A DNA stretch of 64,000 nt from PSRI01 sp041484195 (lineage in GTDB: Bacteria; Bacteroidota; Bacteroidia; Chitinophagales; Chitinophagaceae), in NCBI GenBank assembly GCA_041484195.1, contig JBGPHC010000003.1, forward strand, positions 124,001 through 188,000, read 5' to 3'. The position numbers were made by a program, and so were the translations under genes. Below the pieces are notes generated by a model. That model was given only the letters and a program-made list of their open reading frames with translations, was not told the DNA's origin and ran no database searches. Positions 7,506-17,142 of this stretch are shown here, one piece after another; the stretch's first letter is position 1; each line of letters begins with the position of its first letter.

Positions 7506-8800
7506 TATAAGCTCCAATATTTCAGGTTCCTAAATTTATTCCGGTAAAGACCTTTGAGGTCAGCAAAAATAGCATTGGGATTGGTGATTCCGAGCAGGTA
7601 GTCTTCAGACAGGTTTTTGTATTCGCTGTGCGGCACGGCCAGCACGATGGCATCATAATTCTTACCGGCTACCGGAGCCAGTGGAAAGCCGTATTCGTGC
7701 TGGAGTTCCTTGCTTTCGGCATGGGGATCTACAATATCCACATTCAATGAAAACGCCCTGAGCTCTCTTACCATGTCAATCACTTTGGAGTTACGGATAT
7801 CACTCACATTTTCTTTAAAAGTGGCGCCCATCACCAATACTCTCGCACCCATCGCTTCTTTGGCATGCCTGATGATATGCTGCACGATTTTCTTGGCAAT
7901 ATACAAGGGCATTTCGTCATTGATCACCCGCCCGGCCAGGATCACCCTGGATTCGTAGCCCAATTCGCTGGACTTATAGGTCAGGTAATAAGGGTCCACG
8001 CCAATGCAGTGGCCACCCACGAGGCCGGGTTGAAATTTAAGAAAATTCCATTTTGTGCCGGCAGCTTCCAGCACCTCATAGGTGTTGATGCCCATCATTT
8101 CGAAAATGATAGACAACTCGTTCATCAAGGCTATATTCAGATCGCGCTGCGTATTTTCAATGATCTTTGCTGCTTCCGCAACTTTAATGGAAGAAGCTTT
8201 GTGTACGCCCGCTTTTACCACTACTTCATAAGTCCTGGCGATCTCCTCCAGGGCCATCTCGTCGCTGCCTGAAATCACCTTAATGATCCTGGCAAGAGTA
8301 TGTTCCTTGTCGCCCGGGTTGATCCTTTCCGGAGAATAACCCAATTTAAAATCAGAACTTAACTTTAGACCACTCAAATTCTCAATTACAGGCAAACAAT
8401 CTTCTTCAGTACATCCGGGATAGACGGTGGATTCATATACCACATAGTCACCTTTCTTGATCACTTTGCCAATGGTTTCAGAAGCTTTCAGCACCGGTTT
8501 CAGGTCAGGCACATTATGCTCGTCAACTGGAGTTGGCACCGCCACGATAAAGAATTTTGCCTGGCTGAGCACCTCAAGTGAATCCGTAAATTCTATGTCA
8601 CATCCCTCAAAATCTTCCGTTACCAATTCATTGCTTGGGTCAATCCCCTTTTTCATCATCTCCACCCGTTTTGCATTGATATCAAACCCGATCACAGAAA
8701 TTTTCTTAGCAAATTCAAGTGCAATGGGTAGTCCAACATATCCCAACCCTATAACGGCGAGTTTGGTTTTCTTATCAATCAGGTCCTGGTATATTAGCAT
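7505..8800 (-). CDS. Nucleotide-sugar dehydrogenase, UDP-GlcNAc/GalNAc type (TviB/WbpO-like)
   Basis: This 431-residue UDP-sugar dehydrogenase oxidises C6 of a UDP-N-acetylhexosamine in two NAD-dependent steps. The N-terminal Rossmann motif VIGLGYVGLP (16-25), YSPERINPGD (the form seen in TviB/WbpO/WbpA proteins rather than UDP-glucose dehydrogenases) and the catalytic-Cys segment GGHCIGVDPYYL near residue 265 are visible. The gene is coupled to rfbB by TAATG and lies one base after the upstream decarboxylase gene. A true UDP-glucose dehydrogenase is encoded two genes upstream, so the operon can make two different acidic sugars. Which hexosamine it uses cannot be read from the sequence. Confidence 0.88.
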   Translation of the reverse strand: MLIYQDLIDKKTKLAVIGLGYVGLPIALEFAKKISVIGFDINAKRVEMMKKGIDPSNELVTEDFEGCDIEFTDSLEVLSQAKFFIVAVPTPVDEHNVPDLKPVLKASETIGKVIKKGDYVVYESTVYPGCTEEDCLPVIENLSGLKLSSDFKLGYSPERINPGDKEHTLARIIKVISGSDEMALEEIARTYEVVVKAGVHKASSIKVAEAAKIIENTQRDLNIALMNELSIIFEMMGINTYEVLEAAGTKWNFLKFQPGLVGGHCIGVDPYYLTYKSSELGYESRVILAGRVINDEMPLYIAKKIVQHIIRHAKEAMGARVLVMGATFKENVSDIRNSKVIDMVRELRAFSLNVDIVDPHAESKELQHEYGFPLAPVAGKNYDAIVLAVPHSEYKNLSEDYLLGITNPNAIFADLKGLYRNKFRNLKYWSL

Positions 8801-8801
8801 A

Positions 8802-9788
8802 TTACATCAGACTTTTAAATTCCTTGGGTTGTTTATGGAGTTCTTCCCTGGGGAGCGATTTGAAGTAGTCATAGGTGATCTTCAGTCCTTCTGCACGGCT
8901 TACCGTTGGCCGCCATCCCAGTAATTGTATGGCCCTGGTAATATCCGGTTGTCGCTGCCTGGGGTCATCCACCGGCAATGGCCTATATACAATTTTCTGA
9001 TGGGTACCAGTAAGATTTATGATTTCTTCCGCGAATTCCTTCAAAGATATTTCATCCGGGTTACCGATATTCACCGGATTGGGGTAATCGCTCAGCAACA
9101 GGCGATAGATTCCTTCCACCAGGTCATCCACAAAACAGAAGGAACGTGTTTGTGATCCGTCGCCGAATACGGTCAGGTCTTCACCTCTCAATGCCTGGCC
9201 AATAAAGGCCGGCAGAGCCCTTCCATCGTTGAGTCGCATACGTGGGCCGTAGGTATTGAATATGCGTACAATTCTTGTCTCGAGTCCATGAAAAGTATGG
9301 TAGGCCATGGTAATCGCTTCCTGGAATCGCTTGGCTTCATCATAAACACCGCGAGGGCCCACAGGGTTAACATTACCCCAGTAGTCCTCTGTTTGGGGGT
9401 GCACTTGCGGATCGCCATACACTTCAGAAGTGGAAGCTACCAGAATTCTCGCGTTTTTAGCCTTTGCGAGTCCCAGACAATTATGGGTACCCAGGGAACT
9501 GACCTTGAGTGTCTGGATAGGAATCTTCAAATAATCAATGGGACTGGCGGGAGAGGCAAAATGTAAAATATAATCCAGGGGGCCGGGAACATGAATGAAT
9601 TTGGAAACATCGTAATGATAGAATTCAAATTGCTCCAGCTTGAACAGATGCCCGATATTATTCAAATCTCCAGTGATCAGGTTATCCATGCCAATAACTC
9701 TGTAACCTTCCCTGATAAACCGGTCGCATAAGTGAGAACCCAGAAAGCCGGCGGCGCCAGTTATCAATACTCTTTTACTTGTCATCAT
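8802..9788 (-). CDS. UDP-glucuronate decarboxylase (UDP-xylose synthase) family
   Basis: This 328-residue extended short-chain dehydrogenase matches UDP-glucuronic acid decarboxylases. The features are TGAAGFLGSHL (10-20), the HFASPASPIDY segment typical of this subfamily, STSEVYGDP, YDEAKR (Tyr149, Lys153) and RIFNTYGPRM. It removes CO2 from UDP-glucuronate to give UDP-xylose, or UDP-4-keto-pentose if reduction is incomplete. Its start overlaps the stop of ugd as TAATG, which fits a coupled step because ugd makes its substrate. A second ATG three bases downstream could also be used. Confidence 0.9.
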   Translation of the reverse strand: MMTSKRVLITGAAGFLGSHLCDRFIREGYRVIGMDNLITGDLNNIGHLFKLEQFEFYHYDVSKFIHVPGPLDYILHFASPASPIDYLKIPIQTLKVSSLGTHNCLGLAKAKNARILVASTSEVYGDPQVHPQTEDYWGNVNPVGPRGVYDEAKRFQEAITMAYHTFHGLETRIVRIFNTYGPRMRLNDGRALPAFIGQALRGEDLTVFGDGSQTRSFCFVDDLVEGIYRLLLSDYPNPVNIGNPDEISLKEFAEEIINLTGTHQKIVYRPLPVDDPRQRQPDITRAIQLLGWRPTVSRAEGLKITYDYFKSLPREELHKQPKEFKSLM

Positions 9789-11107
9789 TATTGGTTGGGG
9801 ATTGCGGGAGCGCGGCCGATGCTCTCATAATAGAATCCCAAGTCACGAATAGCGGCCACATCAAACAAATTACGTCCGTCAAAAATGACCTTGGTCTTGA
9901 GATTGCTCACAATCTTAAGAAAGTCGGGGGTCCTGAATTCATTCCACTCAGTGGCAATCACCAATGCATCCGCACCTTTCAGGCACTCATACTGATTTTC
10001 CGCATACTGGATCTTATCTCCCACTACCTGTTTTATGTTGTTCATGGCTTCCGGATCATAGGCGCAAACAACCGCGCCTTCCTTCAACAGGGCATCAATG
10101 ATGTACAAAGAAGGCGCTTCACGGATATCGTCTGTATTGGGCTTGAAGGCGAGGCCCCAGAGTGCAATTTTTTTTCCTTTGAGCTGGTTATTGAAATATT
10201 TCCTGATCTTGGGTAGCAGGTGTAATTTCTGTTTTTCATTCACTTCCATTACGGCATCCAATATCCGGAAATCATATTCCGCCTCTTTGGAGCTTCTCAA
10301 CAGGGCTTGTACATCCTTCGGAAAACAACTGCCTCCATAGCCAATGCCTGGAAATAAAAACCGCTTCCCGATCCGGTCATCGCTTCCAATTCCCCTGCGC
10401 ACCATGTCCACATCGGCGCCGATCCGCTCACAGAGCTGAGCGATCTCATTCATAAAGGATATCTTGGTGGCCAGGAATGAATTGGCGGCATATTTCGTAA
10501 GCTCAGCAGAGCGCTCATCCATGAAAATAATGGGATTGCCCTGTCTTACAAAGGGGCTGTAGAGATCACTCATCACCTTTTTGGCCCTTTCAGAAACGGC
10601 GCCCACCACTACGCGGTCGGGTTTCATGAAATCTTCCACGGCTACCCCTTCCCGAAGGAATTCCGGATTTGACACAACGTCAAATTCCCCCTTATAATTT
10701 TTTGCGATCATGGTCCTCACCTTTTCGGCAGTACCCACAGGCACCGTGCTCTTGTCAACAATCACTTTATAATCCTGAAGGATCTTCCCAAGGTCATCCG
10801 CGACACCCAGAATATATTTGAGATCGGCCGAACCGTCCTCACCGGGAGGAGTTGGCAGGGCGAGGAAAATAATAAGCGCGTCCTTAATTCCTTCTTCCAG
10901 GCTGGTTGTGAATCGCAGTCTGCCTTCTTTCAGGTTCCGCACAAACAATTTCTCCAGACCCGGTTCATAAATGGTGATTTCTCCATTCGACAATTTCTCC
11001 ACTTTCTTCCGGTCAATATCCACGCAGGTCACATCGTTACCTGTTTCAGCAAAACAGGTTCCGGTTACCAGGCCTACATATCCGGTTCCAACAACTGCAA
11101 TTTTCAT
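9788..11107 (-). CDS. ugd: UDP-glucose 6-dehydrogenase
   Basis: This 439-residue enzyme oxidises UDP-glucose to UDP-glucuronate. Features are the N-terminal VVGTGYVGLVTG (5-16), STVPVGTA, SNPEFLREG, and the catalytic-Cys segment GGSCFPKD near residue 260. The C-terminal UDP-binding domain carries ALWGLAFKPNTDDIREAPS. It lies 11 bases after the aminotransferase gene and overlaps the UDP-glucuronate decarboxylase gene by one base. The pair ugd plus decarboxylase gives UDP-xylose. Confidence 0.96.
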   Translation of the reverse strand: MKIAVVGTGYVGLVTGTCFAETGNDVTCVDIDRKKVEKLSNGEITIYEPGLEKLFVRNLKEGRLRFTTSLEEGIKDALIIFLALPTPPGEDGSADLKYILGVADDLGKILQDYKVIVDKSTVPVGTAEKVRTMIAKNYKGEFDVVSNPEFLREGVAVEDFMKPDRVVVGAVSERAKKVMSDLYSPFVRQGNPIIFMDERSAELTKYAANSFLATKISFMNEIAQLCERIGADVDMVRRGIGSDDRIGKRFLFPGIGYGGSCFPKDVQALLRSSKEAEYDFRILDAVMEVNEKQKLHLLPKIRKYFNNQLKGKKIALWGLAFKPNTDDIREAPSLYIIDALLKEGAVVCAYDPEAMNNIKQVVGDKIQYAENQYECLKGADALVIATEWNEFRTPDFLKIVSNLKTKVIFDGRNLFDVAAIRDLGFYYESIGRAPAIPNQ

Positions 11108-11118
11108 CTGGTTTAGGT

Positions 11119-12249
11119 TTAATGATTAACGAATTCCAAAACTTGGGTTGTGATATATTTCAGTTGCTCTTCATCCAGTTCTGTATGCATCGGAAGCGAG
11201 ATCACCCGCTCCGACAGCCAATCGGTTACCGATAGCTGATATACCATCCCGCCGAATGTGCTGAACATTTTCTGGCGATGGGCGGGAACCGGGTAATAGA
11301 TCATGGAGGGCACTTGTTTCTTCGCGAGAAATTCATTCAATCCATTCCTGTCAACCTCATTCAAGATAAGCGTGTATTGATGAAAAACATGGTTGCAGTA
11401 TGACGCTGTAATAGGCGTGGTTATTTTCGAATGACCTGCAAAAGCCCTATCATAATAATCAGCGGCTTTTTGCCGGGCCGCCGCGTATTCATCCAGCTTT
11501 CTGAGCTTTATCCTCAGTACTGCCGCCTGGATCGTATCCAACCTCGAATTGCAACCTACCAGGTCGTGATAATACCTGGCACTTTGGCCGTGATTGGCGA
11601 TCATTTTCAATTGCTCAGCTAACGCATCATCATCTGTGAATATTGCCCCTGCGTCGCCATACGCACCCAGATTCTTGGAGGGGAAAAAAGATGTACAGCC
11701 GATGGTCCCGATGGTTCCCGTTTTCTTCCTGCTGCCATCCCCAAATATATAATTGCAGCCAATGGCCTGTGCGTTATCTTCAACCACCGGAAGGTTGTGC
11801 TTCCTCGCTATTTCCATGATGGCTTCCATGGCCGCCGACTGCCCATAAAGATGCACGGGAACAATGGCTTTGGTTCTTGGCGTGATGGCCTTTGCTATGG
11901 CATCCGGATCAATACAAAAGGTCCGGGGATCCACTTCCACAAAAACAGGCTTCAGCTTCAACAGGGCGACTACTTCCGTGGTGGCCACATAAGTAAATGA
12001 AGGAGTAATGACCTCATCGCCTGGTTGCAGACCCAATGCCATCAGTGAAATCTGCAATGCGTCGGTACCATTGGCACAGGGGATCACATGCTTCGTGCCG
12101 AGATACTGTGCAAGATCCCGGGCAAAATCCTGCACCGGCTTTCCATTGATGAAAGCACAACTATCCAATACTTCGTGTATAGCCGCATCTACTTCGGGCT
12201 TAATATGCAGGTACTGCTGCTTCAGATCAACCATTTGAATTGTACGCAT
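11119..12249 (-). CDS. DegT/DnrJ/EryC1 family sugar aminotransferase
   Basis: This PLP-dependent aminotransferase of nucleotide-sugar metabolism is 376 residues from ATG 12249 (MRTIQMVDLKQQY). The open frame runs 25 codons further upstream but that part overlaps the promoter. The PLP-binding lysine is Lys192 in FFPSKNLGAYGDAG, and VVEDNAQAIG contains the Asp that contacts the pyridine nitrogen. It would aminate a keto-sugar nucleotide. The neighbouring UDP-HexNAc dehydrogenase suggests a 3-amino uronic acid (WbpE-like role), while the neighbouring decarboxylase would allow an ArnB-like 4-keto pentose; the sequence does not decide. It is the first gene of the seven-gene sugar operon. Confidence 0.88.
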   Translation of the reverse strand: MRTIQMVDLKQQYLHIKPEVDAAIHEVLDSCAFINGKPVQDFARDLAQYLGTKHVIPCANGTDALQISLMALGLQPGDEVITPSFTYVATTEVVALLKLKPVFVEVDPRTFCIDPDAIAKAITPRTKAIVPVHLYGQSAAMEAIMEIARKHNLPVVEDNAQAIGCNYIFGDGSRKKTGTIGTIGCTSFFPSKNLGAYGDAGAIFTDDDALAEQLKMIANHGQSARYYHDLVGCNSRLDTIQAAVLRIKLRKLDEYAAARQKAADYYDRAFAGHSKITTPITASYCNHVFHQYTLILNEVDRNGLNEFLAKKQVPSMIYYPVPAHRQKMFSTFGGMVYQLSVTDWLSERVISLPMHTELDEEQLKYITTQVLEFVNH

Positions 12250-12269
12250 CACATTATTTTGAACGGGTG

Positions 12270-12301
12270 CAAAAATAATAAAATATGTACAGGGTCGGCA
12301 A
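12270..12301 (-). promoter_or_regulatory. Promoter of the nucleotide-sugar operon
   Basis: On the minus strand TTG (12299-12301) is followed after 21 bases by TATTTTTG (12270-12277). This fits the Bacteroidota -33/-7 consensus. It lies about 20 bases upstream of the aminotransferase ATG. Confidence 0.6.
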
Positions 12302-12308
12302 TTGATAT

Positions 12309-12316
12309 TAGTTTTG
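12309..12316 (+). promoter_or_regulatory. -7 element for the Kdo transferase gene
   Basis: TAGTTTTG fits the TAnnTTTG -7 consensus and lies 24 bases before the GTG start. No clear TTTG -33 element is seen. It is back-to-back with the promoter of the sugar operon. Confidence 0.45.
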
Positions 12317-12340
12317 CAAGTCAAATAATTATACCATAAA

Positions 12341-13678
12341 GTGGGTAGTTTACTCTACAATCTATTCATAATACTCTACAAACTGGCGCTGGGACTGGCT
12401 TCGCTCTGGAATCCCAAAGCCAGATTATGGGTTAAGGGGCGAAAAAATATTTTGGAGAACATTCGGCAAGAGTTCCAAAAAACTCCTATAGCAGTTGCAG
12501 ACGACAGAAAACATGATGGAACCCTGGCGACTGGTGAAAAGAAAGAAATCCCTCCAGGCCATACCCAAACGATTTGGATGCACTGTGCATCTCTGGGTGA
12601 ATTTGAACAGGGAAGACCCCTGCTGGAGAAGATCCGGATTGATTATCCTGATGCAGTCATAATGCTCACATTCTTTTCCCCGTCCGGATATGAAGTCAGA
12701 AAGAATTACAGCGGGGCGAACCATATTTTCTACCTGCCCCTGGATACTCCTTCAAATGCGGAACAGTTTATCGAAATCATTCAGCCCAACCTGGTGCTCT
12801 GGGTGAAATATGAATACTGGTTCCATTATTTGCTCAGGCTACAGCAAAAAAGAATTCCTGTCTTGCTTGTTTCCGGCATCTTCAGGAAAAACCAGCTATT
12901 TTTTAAGCGCTACGGAGGCTCCTGGAGAGAAATTCTTGGCTGCTTCACTCATTTCTTTGTGCAAAATGAAGAATCACGATTATTACTGAATTCTATAGGC
13001 ATTTCGGACAAAGTGACTGTGAGCGGAGACACCCGTTTCGACAGGGTAATAGAAATAGCCGAAAAATTCGAACCCATTCCTCTTGTCGAAAAATTTTGCC
13101 GCGGCCATCGGGTGCTGGTGGCAGGGAGTACCTGGACTGAAGATGAAGAGGAACTGACCCATTATGTAAAATCGCATCCGGAAATCCGGTTCATCATTGC
13201 GCCGCATGAAGTGGACCAGGATACTGTCCTCAATCTGAAGAAAGAATTCCCTTCGTCCCTGGTTTATTCTGAATTTGAAAATGAAGGAGGCAGCGTGCAA
13301 GAGGGAAAAAACCTACTGATCATTGATAATATCGGAATGCTGGCCAGACTATACAGATATGCTGACATTGCTTACTTAGGTGGCGGGTTCGGAGATGATG
13401 GCGTTCACAATGTTCTTGAAGCCGCAGTGTTTGGTAAACCGGTCATATTCGGACCTGTTTATGACAAATTCTTCGAAGCAATTGAATTATTGGATTCAGG
13501 TGGGGCCATAAGCATTGAGAACGCGCTGCAACTGGAATCCGTGCTGGAGATGCTCTGGAGCCATCAGGATGAATTGATCAAATCAGGGAATGCCGCCAGG
13601 AATTACGTTTATTCAAAGGCGGGGGCCACGGAAATTATTCTGGAATATATTCAAAGGAATCGCCTTCTCACGATCTGA
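12341..13678 (+). CDS. kdtA: 3-deoxy-D-manno-octulosonic acid (Kdo) transferase
   Basis: This GT30 family enzyme transfers Kdo from CMP-Kdo to lipid A precursor at the inner membrane. The 445-residue protein starts at GTG 12341. It has an N-terminal hydrophobic anchor (residues 4-23) and the catalytic region SLGEFEQGRPL (84-94) with its glutamate. STWTEDEEEL and YLGGGFGDDGVHNVLEAA, which bind the donor, are also visible. It is divergent from the sugar operon and overlaps the end of the next, convergent gene by 28 bases. Residues 50-74 look like a variable insertion before the first strand. Confidence 0.93.
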   Translation: MGSLLYNLFIILYKLALGLASLWNPKARLWVKGRKNILENIRQEFQKTPIAVADDRKHDGTLATGEKKEIPPGHTQTIWMHCASLGEFEQGRPLLEKIRIDYPDAVIMLTFFSPSGYEVRKNYSGANHIFYLPLDTPSNAEQFIEIIQPNLVLWVKYEYWFHYLLRLQQKRIPVLLVSGIFRKNQLFFKRYGGSWREILGCFTHFFVQNEESRLLLNSIGISDKVTVSGDTRFDRVIEIAEKFEPIPLVEKFCRGHRVLVAGSTWTEDEEELTHYVKSHPEIRFIIAPHEVDQDTVLNLKKEFPSSLVYSEFENEGGSVQEGKNLLIIDNIGMLARLYRYADIAYLGGGFGDDGVHNVLEAAVFGKPVIFGPVYDKFFEAIELLDSGGAISIENALQLESVLEMLWSHQDELIKSGNAARNYVYSKAGATEIILEYIQRNRLLTI

Positions 13679-14370
13679 TCGAAGAGTTGTACGGCGGGAT
13701 GATCCACATTCCAACCCAGCTTCAGCTTCAGTTCCCGCTGAATCCAGAATTCCGCCTCCGGAAAAATCATGAAATGGTTGATGGTCTTGAGCGATCGCTC
13801 GTACATGGCTTCATCGCCGCGAAATAGTTCCATGATAAAGGTAAACCGGTCGTTTACGCCAATTGCTTTCTTTATGTCTTTGACCGGCTGGTCCTGAAGC
13901 CTGTCTGCCAATTCTGCTCGGGAATCATTTAACTTATCATTCAATGAGGCACGCGTTTCTCCCATCACTTCGTTAAGTTCCTTGACCCTGGATTGGTGAG
14001 CCAAAGTTGGAACTTCTTCCAGTACATTGAACCTGATTTGCTGCTGCAGACTCAGGGTCTCTCTTGCCTTTTCTTTAAGTGCAGCCTCCCTTTGTATGGA
14101 CTCAATTTCTTCGGCGATTGACCTTTCCGCAATCCCAATTATTTCGGTCGGAGTTTCTGGGGAGGTTGACAACGCTTCAACTGAAGATTGAAAAGCACCC
14201 GCTGGCATAAAAACAGAAACCATTTTCTTTTCTGTCTTTAAAACCTTTGAGTTCATGAGCTGCGTCAGTTCTGCCTGCAGCATTTGTAAAACACAGAGAA
14301 TCTGGTCAGGAGCGGCATTTTGCTGATGGAGTTCCTGTAGTTTGCTGATTAAAAGACCGATACGTTCCAT
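13651..14370 (-). CDS. Conserved protein of unknown function (239 aa)
   Basis: I do not recognise a named domain. The N-terminal half (1-140) is helical with a Gln/Leu-rich start and a central Glu/Lys-rich stretch likely to form a coiled coil. The C-terminal half contains a strongly patterned block: IKKAIGVNDRFTFIMELF, GDEAMYERSLKTINHF and AEFWIQRELKLKLGW. From memory, that kind of block is found in proteins of the same length across Chitinophagales genomes. No signal peptide or membrane segment is seen, so it is probably cytoplasmic. It overlaps kdtA convergently by 28 bases and is divergent from thymidine kinase. Confidence 0.7.
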   Translation of the reverse strand: MERIGLLISKLQELHQQNAAPDQILCVLQMLQAELTQLMNSKVLKTEKKMVSVFMPAGAFQSSVEALSTSPETPTEIIGIAERSIAEEIESIQREAALKEKARETLSLQQQIRFNVLEEVPTLAHQSRVKELNEVMGETRASLNDKLNDSRAELADRLQDQPVKDIKKAIGVNDRFTFIMELFRGDEAMYERSLKTINHFMIFPEAEFWIQRELKLKLGWNVDHPAVQLFDQIVRRRFL

Positions 14371-14484
14371 TTGAATATGGTACTTTTGAGACCGTTTTTA
14401 ATAGGATGAACCCTGAAGAAAATGAAATGTGGCCGCGAAGCCGCGATAAAGTTACAAACACCTTGCCATAAAAAATACTTAAAA

Positions 14485-15066
<582 letters not shown>

Positions 15067-15182
15067 ATCCACTGTAGGCGAGGATCGCGGAAACCCCATA
15101 TTTAGGGACTGAAACGGGCAAAACAATTCCAGGGCTTCCCGGATTTTGAATATATTTTTGCGGAAATTTTCAACTGGCTGCT

Positions 15183-15845
15183 TTGAAATCATTGAAACAT
15201 ATAGTAGCGCTATTCAGGAAGGATCTGTTGCTTGAACTCAGGCAACAGTACACTTTTTACGGAGTACTCTTATATGTAGCATCCACCATTTTCGTTCTTT
15301 ATCTGGCAATGCAGCAACCGGAAAGCACGATATGGAATGGCCTTTTCTGGATGATACAACTTTTTATTTGTGTGAACGCAGTGGCCAAAAGTTTTTTGCA
15401 GGAGAGCCGCGGAAGAATGCTCTATTTTTATTCAATTGCCGGGCCTGTGCAATTTATTATTGCAAAACTCATCTACAATATGCTGGTCATGCTGGTGATG
15501 AGTTTGTTGAGCCTCATATTATTCCAACTCTTATTGGGAAACCCTTTGATCAATTTCTGGAAATTTGTTGGTATTGTATGCCTGGGCGCCGTCAGTCTGA
15601 GTTTCGTTTTCACCATGCTTGCCGCCATATCCGCCAGGGCCCAGCAGCAGGCAGCACTTATGGCCATCATGGGATTCCCGATCATCATACCCCAATTAAT
15701 GCTGTTGATGCGGATTTCAAAAGCCGGCTTTGGCGAAATATTCAAAGAGGGCGCTTTTTCTGATATGGTGTTCCTGCTTACAGGTCTGGATATCCTGGTG
15801 GTGGTCCTGGCCATTATATTATTCCCATTTCTCTGGAAGGATTAA
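15183..15845 (+). CDS. ccmB: Heme exporter protein CcmB
   Basis: This 220-residue inner-membrane permease belongs to the CcmAB transporter, which drives release of holo-CcmE during cytochrome c maturation. It has six predicted membrane segments and typical CcmB phrases: LFRKDLLLELRQQY near the start and AISARAQQQAALMAIMGFPI after the fourth helix. The start is a TTG, because no in-frame ATG occurs before about residue 43 and the TTG gives full family length. No ccmA gene lies in the window. The gene is followed after 256 bases by ccmC, which has its own promoter. Confidence 0.9.
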   Translation: MKSLKHIVALFRKDLLLELRQQYTFYGVLLYVASTIFVLYLAMQQPESTIWNGLFWMIQLFICVNAVAKSFLQESRGRMLYFYSIAGPVQFIIAKLIYNMLVMLVMSLLSLILFQLLLGNPLINFWKFVGIVCLGAVSLSFVFTMLAAISARAQQQAALMAIMGFPIIIPQLMLLMRISKAGFGEIFKEGAFSDMVFLLTGLDILVVVLAIILFPFLWKD

Positions 15846-16017
15846 GTATTTCCAGGCTTCCATTCTCGTAATGAATCCGTATGAGTATTGGATTCTCTGA
15901 ATGATTGGCCCACCGCCGATGATGAAAGTCAGGCCTGGCAAGGAATGCCATCGTTTAGAGGAGGGCTGAAAAAGAGTCAAAAAAAAATGGGTGAGGCAGG
16001 CACAGATTCTCCATCCT

Positions 16018-16048
16018 TTTGTTCATTCATCAAATTGGCGTAGGTTTG
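16018..16048 (+). promoter_or_regulatory. Promoter of ccmC
   Basis: TTTG (16018-16021), a 19-base spacer and TAGGTTTG (16041-16048) form an excellent Bacteroidota promoter. Transcription should begin near 16055, about 70 bases before the preferred ccmC start. Confidence 0.75.
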
Positions 16049-16125
16049 CCCCGCAATTTCTACCGGTAAAGCTTCCGTAACATCTGCTCAATGCCGGATA
16101 CATGATACATCTGCAAATTCCAGAT

Positions 16126-16794
16126 ATGAAAAAATCCTGGTGGAAAATACTTTGCACACTAATGCTGCTTTTCATCACGACTGGCGGCATGCTCATGCAG
16201 GTGCCACGAAAAAAGATACTCAACGAAACTATTCGCAATTCCTTCTTTCATGTGCCCATGTGGTTTTGTATGATGGCACTGTTCATTTGCTCGGTCATTT
16301 TCTCAATCAAATACCTGAGGAATCAGAAACTGATCTACGACATTTACGCCAAAGAATTTGCCAGGACGGGTCTCGTTTTTGGCTTACTGGGACTGGTCAC
16401 CGGTTCTATATGGGCCACATATACCTGGGGACAACCGTGGAGCAATGATATCAAACAGGTGGGTGCGGCCATCGCCTTACTCATCTACGCCGCCTATTTC
16501 GTTCTGAGAAATTCAATGCCAGACCTTGATAAACGTGCAAGAGTAGGCGCAGTGTACAATATTTTCGCCTTTGCGATGTTATTTCCTACGATCTGGATTA
16601 TTCCCAGGCTCACCGAATCACTCCACCCCGGCGGCACAGGCAACCCGGTTGCCGACCCCAGGAATATGGATGCGCCCATGGCTTTGGTGATGTGGTTGAT
16701 TGCCATTCCCGGTTGGATACTGCTTGGATTCTGGATAAGCTCAATTAATATCAGGATTCGTAAAATTGAAGACAAAAATTTATTACATGTTTAA
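16126..16794 (+). CDS. ccmC: Heme exporter/heme-handling protein CcmC
   Basis: CcmC presents heme to CcmE in the periplasm. The protein is 222 residues from ATG 16126 (MKKSWWKILC); an ATG eight codons upstream is possible. Six membrane segments are apparent, and the tryptophan-rich heme-binding signature appears as SIWATYTWGQPWSND. A conserved His (SFFHVPMWF) that ligates heme in the family is visible around residue 42. It overlaps the next small gene by 8 bases. Confidence 0.92.
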   Translation: MKKSWWKILCTLMLLFITTGGMLMQVPRKKILNETIRNSFFHVPMWFCMMALFICSVIFSIKYLRNQKLIYDIYAKEFARTGLVFGLLGLVTGSIWATYTWGQPWSNDIKQVGAAIALLIYAAYFVLRNSMPDLDKRARVGAVYNIFAFAMLFPTIWIIPRLTESLHPGGTGNPVADPRNMDAPMALVMWLIAIPGWILLGFWISSINIRIRKIEDKNLLHV

Positions 16795-17023
16795 GCCTTT
16801 TTTCAGGAAATTAATCATGCTACCGCTATTACTGATGACAGCATGGAACGGCTTTGCTCAAAACTCTGACGAATACAAACCCGTGGATATGGCTGATACC
16901 ATGAGGAGCAATGGCAAGATTTATGTAGTGGTCGTAGTCCTGGTAATCATCTTACTCGGGCTCTTGTTGTATCTCTTCAGCATTGACAGAAGATTGAAGA
17001 GACTCGAAAAGAAAGACAGGTGA
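16787..17023 (+). CDS. CcmD-like small membrane protein
   Basis: This 78-residue protein has an N-terminal signal/hydrophobic stretch, a short periplasmic part (NSDEYKPVDMADTMRSNGK) and one membrane helix at about residues 47-67 followed by RRLKRLEKKDR. Small single-span proteins directly after ccmC in Bacteroidota occupy the CcmD position and usually contain this MADTMRSNGKIYVVV pattern. The ATG at 16787 overlaps the ccmC stop; a TTG seven codons upstream is the alternative. The role, stabilising CcmC-CcmE, is inferred from position and topology. Confidence 0.75.
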   Translation: MFKPFFRKLIMLPLLLMTAWNGFAQNSDEYKPVDMADTMRSNGKIYVVVVVLVIILLGLLLYLFSIDRRLKRLEKKDR

Positions 17024-17142
17024 GTACCGGATACCCACCTGATGTTATGGTTCATTCCCTGTCCTCTGAACTAAAAGAAAGAGGTGACCCTGAAACTCTC
17101 ACAAAACGATTGACCATATTGAGAAACTAAATCTTTACTAAA

